From NCBI GenBank assembly GCA_002778195.1, contig PCDI01000003.1, forward strand, positions 1,092,295 to 1,156,294: a stretch of DNA of 64,000 bases. The letters are read 5' to 3'. This DNA is from Raffaelea ambrosiae. Its lineage: Eukaryota; Ascomycota; Sordariomycetes; Ophiostomatales; Ophiostomataceae. A program made the translations under genes and the position numbers. This document shows positions 56,890-64,000 of the stretch, piece after piece (within the stretch, counting starts at the first letter, position 1; each line of letters opens with the position of its first letter). Under the pieces are notes generated by a model, which did not search any database, was not told the origin of the DNA, and saw nothing but the letters and a program-made list of their open reading frames with translations.

Positions 56890-59211
56890 TTATTTCCCTT
56901 GCATCCTCCGTATCCGCTCCTCGGCTGCTCGTGCTCGCCGCTCCCGCTCTAACCGCATCTTCTGCTCCGGCGTCAGGCCTCTTGTCTCTTCGTCGTGTCT
57001 CTCCTGTGCCGTCTTTGCCAAGCCCAGTGCGGCCCGGCGCCGGAAGGCCGCGTCTTTCGCCGGCTCGGCTGTTTTGCCCGCCGCCGCTTCTTCGGCTTTC
57101 AGCCGCGCTTCCTCGGCGCGTCGCCGCTCGGTCTCTTTGCGCGCGGCCTCTTCCTTTTCGCGGGCATCGCGCTTCTCGGCCTCGGCGCGGGAGATGGGCG
57201 GCGGCACCCGGGCAGCGGCCCAATCGATGACACCCTTCCGCGACGAGCCGGCGGCCTCCAGCTCCCCCCGCGCGACGCGAAAGGCGTCCCGCGTGGCGCG
57301 GTCGCCCGCCACCTCAAAGGGCGTCCTGCCGTCGCCGTTGCGCGCGGCCGGGTCGGCGTCGGTGCGCAGGAGCAGGCCGTTGACCAGCGCGGGCGAGCTC
57401 TGGGCGGCGGCCAGGTGCAGCAGGGTGGGCGCGTGATGGAGATGGTAGTTGGGCCCAGTGGTGGCGGCCGTAGCAGCAGAAGCAGCAGAAGCAGCAGAAG
57501 CAGCAGAAGCAGCAGAAACAGCAGCAGCACGGCTACTACTGCTGCTCTGGCCGTCGGCCTCGCTTGGGACAGAAAACCGAAAGTTGGCGGCCGACAGGTC
57601 GTTGGCCTTGAGGTAGGCCAGCAGGGCGGGCACCTTGGACCGGCGGGCGAGGTTTTGCAGCTGGGAGGTGTGCAGCAGGGCCGTCTGTTCCTCTTCGGAG
57701 AGTCTGGGCGGCGCGGTCTTCTTGGAGGTCGTCGCGGCTGTCTTGTCCGATGCGGTGTCTGTTGTGTCTCTCTCCACCACGGCTTGGGGCACAATCTCGC
57801 GGACCTTGAGCCGGGTCAGCTCGATGAAACACCGCATGATCTCGTTCTGGGTGGGCCGCCGCGTCGTGAAGGGGAAGCCGCGGATGCGCGGGTCGCGCGC
57901 GTGCAGGACCTGCCCGTCGTAGGGACCAAAGAGCGTGCGCTGGTTGGTGGTGCCGGTGGCGCGGACAAAGAGCAGGTCGGCGGTGTCGAGCAGGCGCTTC
58001 CAGTCCTGCAGCAGGGCGCGGACGTCGTCGACGAGGGCCTGCTCGTTGTAGCGCCGCAGCGTGGAGCCGGCCGAGTGGGCGGCGCCCTTGGCGTTGTCGT
58101 TGGCGGACTGCGAGCCGCCCTGCTTGCGACGGGTGGTGTAGCGGTGGAAGGTCTTGTGGGCGAGCACGGTGGCCTCGCGGTTCATGGGGACGGCATGGGG
58201 CGTTCCACCCCCCCCGGATTTGCTCGCGGCGGCGCCCCGTCGCGGTGCCAGGGCCACCACCATGGCGGCAAAGTGGCCGCCACCGATCATGCACAGGAAG
58301 ACGTGGCGGCCGGTGTAGGCGGCGTTGGCTGCGGCCGAGGTGCCGACGGGGCCGCCGATGGGGGCCAGCTGCCGTGTCCGGAGAGCGTCGACGAGTTTCT
58401 GCCCTCTTGATGGGGAATCCCCCTCGCTCTGGCCCTCGTTGTCGTTGCTGTCGTTGCTGTTTCCGTTGCCGCTTCCGTTGCCGTTTCCGTTGCCGTTTCC
58501 GTTTCCGTCTCCTTCCAGCTCCTCCTTCGTGAAGATGGCCCTGTAGATGCCAAAGTAGGTGTTGGGCTTGTCGGCCAGCACGGGCGAGCTGAACCAGACC
58601 AGCGGCTGGTTGGAGAGGGCCGCCGCTGTCGCCGCCTTGCTGTTCTTGCCTTTGCGCCGCCGGGGCGGTCCGTCGTTGTCGTCGTCGCCGTCCTCCATCT
58701 TCTCGGCTGCTTTCCGCTTGGCCTCGGCCAGCACAGCCTGTTTCTTGAGCAGCGAAGCCAGCACAGTCCCCGCGGAGGAGGCATCGGTGGTGGTGCTCCC
58801 AGCCTCAGCGGTCTCCTCGTCGCTTTCTGACGACTCGGACCAGTCGGACCCCGACAGACTCTCCTCAAGGCTGCCGGCCAGACGCTCAAACTCGGCCTCG
58901 GAGACGGGAGTCAGCCCGCGCAGCTTCTGCCTCAGGTTGTACTGGTGCAGATCCGACTTGAGATGGCTGCGCTGGTCAGAAACAGACTCGAAGGTCTGGC
59001 TGCAGAGGGTGCATGCCCGGCCGGCGGCGGAGGAGGGGATGGTGGAGACGACAGATGAGGTATCTGGCTGGTCTGGCTGGTCTGGCTGTTCTCTCTCTGG
59101 AGTGCCCGTGGCAGCACTGGAGACGTCCTTGTAGGCGAGCGTGTTGAGCACTTCGGCCGGCAAGTTGTAGACGTACAACGGCCGCCGGAGCAGATCGTTG
59201 TTCTTGTCCAT
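56890..59211 (-). CDS. VMS1: Vms1/ANKZF1 peptidyl-tRNA endonuclease, ribosome-associated quality control
   Basis: Single exon, 773 aa; ATG at 59211 (MDKNNDLLRRPLYVYNLP) chosen, as the upstream in-frame extension has no ATG. Domains in order: C2H2 zinc finger (Cys67, Cys70, His83, His89); acidic and Gly/Asn-rich linkers; VLRF1 domain about 296-430 with RRKQGGSQSAND, where Gln368 matches the catalytic Gln of yeast Vms1; an ankyrin pair near HAPTLLHLAAAQSS; a Lys/Glu/Arg-rich coiled coil; and a C-terminal RERRARAAEER (756-766), an exact match to the VCP/Cdc48-interacting motif Rx5AAx2R. The family releases nascent chains from stalled 60S subunits by cleaving peptidyl-tRNA and recruits Cdc48 (established). 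All key elements are present. Its low-complexity insertions, including a GNGNGNGN tract (about 236-251), make it longer than yeast Vms1. Confidence 0.95.
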   Translation of the reverse strand: MDKNNDLLRRPLYVYNLPAEVLNTLAYKDVSSAATGTPEREQPDQPDQPDTSSVVSTIPSSAAGRACTLCSQTFESVSDQRSHLKSDLHQYNLRQKLRGLTPVSEAEFERLAGSLEESLSGSDWSESSESDEETAEAGSTTTDASSAGTVLASLLKKQAVLAEAKRKAAEKMEDGDDDNDGPPRRRKGKNSKAATAAALSNQPLVWFSSPVLADKPNTYFGIYRAIFTKEELEGDGNGNGNGNGNGSGNGNSNDSNDNEGQSEGDSPSRGQKLVDALRTRQLAPIGGPVGTSAAANAAYTGRHVFLCMIGGGHFAAMVVALAPRRGAAASKSGGGGTPHAVPMNREATVLAHKTFHRYTTRRKQGGSQSANDNAKGAAHSAGSTLRRYNEQALVDDVRALLQDWKRLLDTADLLFVRATGTTNQRTLFGPYDGQVLHARDPRIRGFPFTTRRPTQNEIMRCFIELTRLKVREIVPQAVVERDTTDTASDKTAATTSKKTAPPRLSEEEQTALLHTSQLQNLARRSKVPALLAYLKANDLSAANFRFSVPSEADGQSSSSSRAAAVSAASAASAASAASAATAATTGPNYHLHHAPTLLHLAAAQSSPALVNGLLLRTDADPAARNGDGRTPFEVAGDRATRDAFRVARGELEAAGSSRKGVIDWAAARVPPPISRAEAEKRDAREKEEAARKETERRRAEEARLKAEEAAAGKTAEPAKDAAFRRRAALGLAKTAQERHDEETRGLTPEQKMRLERERRARAAEERIRRMQGK

Positions 59212-60180
59212 GGCGCAATTGTCACTCCTGTAGTCTAAAAGGTGGGAGAAGGAAAGCAATAATCTGAATATGCACTGGACCAAAAAAGGGACAGTGTAAC
59301 TGGACTGCTCGGCCTTGGGCAGAGTGCCTGGTCTCGTCAAACCGTTTTCCAAGCTGGCTGTCTTTATAACTAGAACCCAGGCAAACGAGACCCTTTGGTG
59401 GGGTCCAGCTCTTATCGATAAACGCCCTGTTTTTTTGTTTTTTTTAAAGGCCCCCCCCGTGCAGCCTCTTTTGCCTCTTTGGCCTCACTAGCACCGCCTC
59501 ATTTTTAGCGGTGACTCAACCGGGCGGCCAGTGCTTCGACCCGCTATACGAGCTGGCAAAATTACCACACTCATCATGGTGCAGTTTTCTGACGTGCATG
59601 GTTGACCAAAGTCTTCAGTGGATTTGTGACATATCTAGAGTGCCCCATGGTGGCACAAGGAACACGAGAAGACGTGTTGCTGGTAGAGCCCATACAGGGT
59701 ATTGCACTGTGCCTTCCGCTGCGGACACACGCTAACTACACTGTATTGTTGTGTCCTTGACCGCTTTGCGCCCATATCCAGGCCTAGCCGGGCTTGAATC
59801 GTACAGCAGCCAGCCCCGTGAACGAGTCGATTCAAGAGCTTGGCGACAGCTGGCTCGTCGGAAGCCACTTGCTCCTCTCTCGACAGTGTCACGGAGCGAC
59901 GGCCACGGCTCCTTCTTCTCCCTCGCTGAATCTGCACCTTCAGAATGCCCGGCCCAGAACTCGAGGGCCCTCTCGAAAGCCAGCCCCATACACAGAAGGT
60001 CTATGATGCCGGCGGCGGCGTGTCCGCCGTCTGGCACGTCGGGGAGGCCTTCATAGCAAAGTGCACAAGGCCACCATGCCGAAAGCGACCCGCGAGCATG
60101 TCACTCTGGCGTGGTGGCATGGCCGAATGGACACACTACGGGGCAACCATAACGTTGGGTTCCGCATTCCGCTTCTCTAA
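59212..60180. other. Intergenic: VMS1 promoter and 3' region of next gene
   Basis: Minus-strand TTTTAGACTACAG just upstream of the VMS1 start resembles a splice acceptor, so VMS1 may have a 5' UTR intron. A small polypurine/T-rich patch lies at about 59430-59450. No gene. Confidence 0.55.
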
Positions 60181-60999
60181 CTAATAACAACCACTGAACG
60201 TCTCTGGATAGCTGGGCGTACCGCCTGACCAGTCGTCACGTGACGGCGACGACTTCCGCGACCGCGTCCTTCTCGTCGTCTGCGACCCCCCCGAGCTGTA
60301 CCCTGAATCGCACCCTCCCACCGGACTCCATCCCGAGACACGCGAGGCCGTTGCTGAGATGTCCCGCATCCGGGCCAGGCTGTCGAGGTCGTCGTAGCCG
60401 CCGCTCGCGCCGTCCAGGCCATAGGTGTCGCAGTAGTAGTACGCATCTACGGTAGGCTGTCCGTCTGGTTTGTCCTCCGGGGTGCTCGGCGGATGGGCAT
60501 GCATGTAGAAGCTGGGCGTCGGGGACCCGGCCGAAATGGTCGGCGGGTGGCCGTGCATGTAGAAGCTGGGGGTGGTCGAGCCGGCCGAGAAGGTGGGCGG
60601 ATGCGCGTGCATGGTGAAGCTGGGCCCGGAGCCGGACGTGCTGTGGTCATCGTTGGCCCCCCTCCTCCTCCTCCTCCTCGACGGGCTCGTCGAGGGACCG
60701 GCTTCTTCGGCGCCGCCTCTCTGCCGATCGTACTCCATCTGACGCCGGGCGATGCGCTCGGCACTCCGCTTCCACCGCTCCTGCCGGTCCTCCTGCTTCT
60801 GGCGCTCCTCCTCCTGCTCCCGGAGCATCTTTTGGATCAGCCGCCTCTTCTCGTCCTCTAGCTCCTTCTCCTTGCGGCTCTTCTCTTCCCGGCTTCGTTC
60901 CAGCTCCCTCTGGACGAACCGACGCACGCGCGCCTCGTGCACCTCGGGCGACACGCGCTCGCAGGAGCCCGACCAGCTGGCGCCGTCCCCGTGGCTGGT

Positions 61000-61032
<33 letters not shown>

Positions 61033-63049
61033 TCCTCCTCGGTGGTAGCCGACGGGCCCCTCGTAGCTCGGCCGTTGACGGATTTCCTCGTTCTGTGCCC
61101 AGCGTTCAATGTCGCTGGCCGTGGCCGGTGCCTTGCCTTTGTCTCGTCTGGCATGGCTGGAGTGGGCTGTTTGCTGCGTGTGGTGTGTGTGGTGTGTGTG
61201 GTGTGTGTGGTTTGTGTGATGTGTCTGGTGTGTCCGGCTGGACTGCGAGGGTGATGCCTTGTGGTCTGAGGCGGCAGCACCGACTCCAGCACTCTCAGCA
61301 GCCGCGGCCGCGTTGCTTGATGCAGTTCGCAATAGACCTCGCGATCCGCTTTGGGAAGCACCTTGAGAAGCATTTCTGTGTTCACTCCTGGGTGCACTTC
61401 TGGGTGCACTTCTGGGCTCTGATGCACTCCTCGAAGCACTCCTCGCGACACCACCACGACCACTGCCACCGCCGCTGGACTCTCTAGAATGGCGATGGCT
61501 GCCACCGCCACCTCCACTGGCCTCCCGGGAAGCGCGATAGCTGCCGCTGCCACCTCCACTGGCGGCACGTCCCGAACCACCGCCCGAATCGCCACCACCG
61601 CCCCTTGCACTTCTCGCACTTCTCCCAGAAGCAGCATGCCGTTCGCGGGCAACAGGCGCGCTCATCGCAGCGGCACTCCCGGCATGGGAAGCGAGCGAAG
61701 AGCCAATCGTCGGCACGCGCGAGCCCGCACTGGCATGGCTGCGGCTGCCACCGCTGGCGCCACTTTTCTGGCTCCTCTGGCTGCTCCTCTGGCTGCTCCT
61801 CTGGCTGCTCCGGCTGACTGTGCGAGGCTCGGAACTTTGGACACTCGATGCGGGCTTGCTCCCGCTACGACTGCCGCTGCGGGACCGGCTGCTTGCTGCG
61901 GATGGGGCGGCCCGGTACCGGTCCACAGGCGACGTGGCGGGAAACGGCGCAGCCGGTGGCACGGCGGGCGGCCGGCTGGCATCGGGGTAGTATGGGTTGT
62001 TCCACATGCCGCCGCCGCCGCCGCCGCCTTGGTCATTGGCGACGGCGTGGGCGGCCTGGGCGGCATTGGCGGCGGCGTTGGCGGCCGCTTCGGCCAGGAG
62101 CTCGTCGTCGTCGCCGCTCGTATACGACGCATCATCGTGATCCTCCTCCTCCTCCTCCTCCGGATCCTTCCGTCTCTTCATGCGGTCGCGCTTGCTGCCC
62201 CCCTCGATGATGGGGCAGCGACGGTGGAAGATGCGCTGGATCTCCTTGCGTGAGATCTGGGGGTCAAAGAACAAGCCCCAGCGTCCCATGTCGAGCTGGA
62301 AAAAAAAAAAAAAAAAAAAAGAAGGACATTGCCTTAGCATAGGGAACTCCGAGGGTCCACTTTCAGGGGGGGACGGAACCTACATCGCCTGGCTTCCGCT
62401 GCAGGCCCCAGATCTTGCCGCCCCAGCTCTGGCCGTCGTGCCAGTGCGGCGACTTCTTTCGAAACGTCAAAGACCTCCAGAGACACGATGAGCCGTAGCA
62501 CCAGGGGTCGGGGTCGGACGGGCGGTAGCGGCGGCCGGTGCCGGTGTGTTTGGCATGGGCGGCAGCGGCGGCAGCGGCGGCGGCAGCGGCAGCGGCCCTC
62601 TTCCTCCTCTTGTTTTTCTTGATCTTCTGTTGCAGTTGCTGGAGAAGCAGCCGCTGGCGGAGCGCCTCTCGCTCGGCCTCGCAGTCCGCCCATTGGAGGC
62701 AGCAGCAGGGCTCACAGCAGCAGACGAAGCAGCCGCCGCCGGCGCCGACGGCGGCGGCGGCGTTGACGGGGGCGACGACGGGAGCGGCGACGGGGGCGGC
62801 CGGGGGCACTATGCCGCCTCCTCGTCCAAAGGCGTCCATCACGACGAGGTCCTTCCAGGCGTTCGCGTTGGGCGGCTGCGGATTCACCCGGTAGCCGTGC
62901 TGGAGGCCGTACTTGTTGTGCGGGTAGTCGAGGATGGCCTGGCGGTGGGCGGCGTCGAATTCTTGCTGCTGCCGGATCTGCTGCTCCAGGACTGTGTAGA
63001 ACTTGACACACTCTCTGTAGCTGCAGTGGTAGCCGCAGTAGCATCCCAT
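60181..63049 (-). CDS. Cys-rich, coiled-coil conserved fungal unknown (926 aa)
   Basis: Two exons: 63049-62384 and 62295-60181; intron 62383-62296 has a 20-T run just before its TCCAG acceptor. ATG 63049 (MGCYCGYHCSYREC) is preferred over an in-frame ATG at 63274, because a TATAAA on this strand at 63199-63194 lies between them. Product 926 aa. Cys3, Cys5, Cys9 and Cys14 form a CxCx3Cx4C cluster; residues 107-123 hold another eight Cys in CFVCCCEPCCC and beyond. KEIQRIFHRRC follows the splice. Then come a Ser/Arg-rich region, a HTHHT repeat (nt about 61180-61230) and a poly-Ala tract. A strong basic/acidic coiled coil spans about 675-748, followed by three SFYMHAHPPTxSAGS repeats (about 775-832). 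The N-terminal Cys clusters suggest metal binding; no family I can name. Function unknown. Confidence 0.8.
60480..60640 (-). repeat. Three tandem repeats SFYMHAHPPTFSAGS in the Cys-rich protein
   Basis: Three copies of a roughly 48-54 bp unit encode SF(T/Y)MH(A/G)HPPT(F/I)SAGS(T/P)TP variants near the C-terminus, each with a conserved MHxHPP core. Confidence 0.85.
61177..61230 (-). repeat. His-Thr coding 9-bp repeat
   Basis: GTGTGTGTG-type 9-bp units on the plus strand, read on the minus strand as HTNHTHHTHHTHHT. In frame with the coding exon. Confidence 0.85.
62301..62320 (-). repeat. 20-base T run in intron polypyrimidine tract
   Basis: Twenty consecutive T on the minus strand directly before the CCAG acceptor of the Cys-rich gene's intron. 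Length is prone to slippage and sequencing error. Confidence 0.9.
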
Positions 63050-63193
63050 GGTGGACGAGGACACAACAAGAGCCAGGGCGACAGATCGCCAGCAGGAGTC
63101 CACGTCGTTGTTGCTGGGCGGGTCGAGAAGGCGATGCCATACATATACTCCGCCCACCAGCAGAGGGGCGGCAGGCTGCTGCTCCGTAGCCAA

Positions 63194-63199
63194 TTTATA
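63194..63199 (-). promoter_or_regulatory. TATA box upstream of the Cys-rich gene
   Basis: TATAAA within GTATAAATTG on the minus strand, 145 bases upstream of the ATG at 63049. It argues that transcription starts downstream of the alternative in-frame ATG at 63274. Confidence 0.5.
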
Positions 63200-64000
63200 C
63201 GGCTTCGGGCGAGCCGCCGGGGCGTCCATTTTCGGCTGACCGACGAGCTTGTGCATCGTGGGATGGTCTGGCATTTTGTGGTGAACGAGTGCGAAGGGGG
63301 GTGGGTGTAGGTGACGGCAGGGTTGATGTGCAACTCGAGGGGAAACGACCGAAATACAAAAGTAGAAGATCACACAGTTTTCTGTGGGCAGATCGCACAG
63401 AAAGGCAAACCAATGTCGTTCGAAGGCAGCCAAGCATGGCCTTTGTGCATGGCCAGCATCTGTCTTGGAAACGGAGGCGCACCAGTGTTGCCGCAATAGC
63501 AAAGGGAGGGGGGTAACGGAGCAACACGAGCAACGCGAGCAACAGGGTGACAAGCAACAGTCTGGATGTGTCCACTGGTCGTTGTTGCACCATGTGGCAG
63601 AGCCTCATTTCTTGTCTTGTTTGTTTCCACGGCGCCATGCTGCCGTCCGGGAAGAGATCCGATGGGTGCAAGTTACGATACAAGAACAAAAGTAATAACA
63701 GAATATCAAAGATATGGTTTTTTTTCCCTTTTTTTTTTTCTCTGAAAAAATGGCTAATTTAAGCTTTTGATATTTTGCAGATACCTCGGTAGAATGTATT
63801 CGTAGTGCTGGTGTCTGCCATCCCAATCACAATACAGCCCAACAAACGTCCAACATGTTCCTCCATCTTGACCGACCTACACGAAACACTCGTTTTGGGA
63901 CATCTCCAGATGTGACAGTAGGTAACAGTCGGTGACAGCAGATGACAGAAAGCACATGTGTTCCCCCATTCTGCGAACCCGTTACTCAAACTAAGAGTTT
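63200..64000. other. Upstream intergenic region
   Basis: Promoter-side DNA of the Cys-rich gene. Open frames here are extensions or shadows without ATG support or conserved content. No further gene to the window end. Confidence 0.55.

Noticed and set aside
56995..58410. 471-codon plus-strand frame opposite VMS1
   Set aside because: Shadow of the minus-strand VMS1 coding sequence, which has zinc finger, VLRF1 and VCP-interacting motifs.
60105..60180. TGGCATGGCCGAATGG resembling a Ser/Leu tRNA 5' end
   Set aside because: No T-arm or paired acceptor stem follows at the required distance.

Overview
The window is nuclear DNA of a filamentous ascomycete (Pezizomycotina, probably a Sordariomycete). 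This rests on short GT..AG introns (74-89 bp, some near 300 bp) with CTAAC-type branch sites, pyrimidine-rich leaders before start codons, many Ser/Gln/Ala homopeptides, and fungus-restricted families: a CFEM adhesin, a NACHT-ankyrin receptor, a Cti6-type PHD protein and several fungal-only unknowns. No ribosomal RNA, tRNA, intact transposon or CRISPR array was recognised. Exon structures were read by hand from frame continuity and splice consensus. Starts are ATG codons; open frames that extend further upstream do so only through non-ATG codons unless stated.

Layout. 1-1810 (-): 3'-truncated conserved fungal unknown ending at the window edge in a CAA/CAG polyglutamine tract. 1811-8190: gene-free, simple-repeat rich. 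8191-9312 (+): frame-disrupted, F-box/LRR-like relic. 9313-13572: gene-free, ending in a CT-rich leader. 13573-15246 (+): three-exon short-chain dehydrogenase with a mitochondrial-type N-terminus. 16912-22923 (-): 2003-residue disordered fungal protein. 24596-30820 (-): 2074-residue NACHT-ankyrin NLR-like receptor. 32183-34071 (-): two-exon N-terminally membrane-anchored fungal protein. 36810-39211 (+): Cti6-like PHD-finger protein. 39795-41492 (-): Mtg1-type circularly permuted GTPase. 42388-44639 (-): MAD1-like GPI/CFEM adhesin. 44640-56889: about 12 kb with no confident gene, many dispersed short motifs and a possible relic near 54-56 kb. 56890-59211 (-): Vms1/ANKZF1. 60181-63049 (-): two-exon Cys-rich, coiled-coil fungal unknown.

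The genes do not form one pathway. Two serve mitochondrial or ribosomal quality control (Mtg1, Vms1), one chromatin (Cti6-like, Rpd3L deacetylase), one carbon/polyol metabolism (SDR), one the cell surface (adhesin) and one putative non-self recognition (NLR). The accessory character is concentrated in the NLR, the adhesin, the relic and the 12 kb desert. I found no convincing wholly new multi-gene system. The most noteworthy items are the very large NLR, the dispersed CTACATAGTA/TACGAGTA motif families, the decayed LRR gene and the 7-cysteine CFEM domain.
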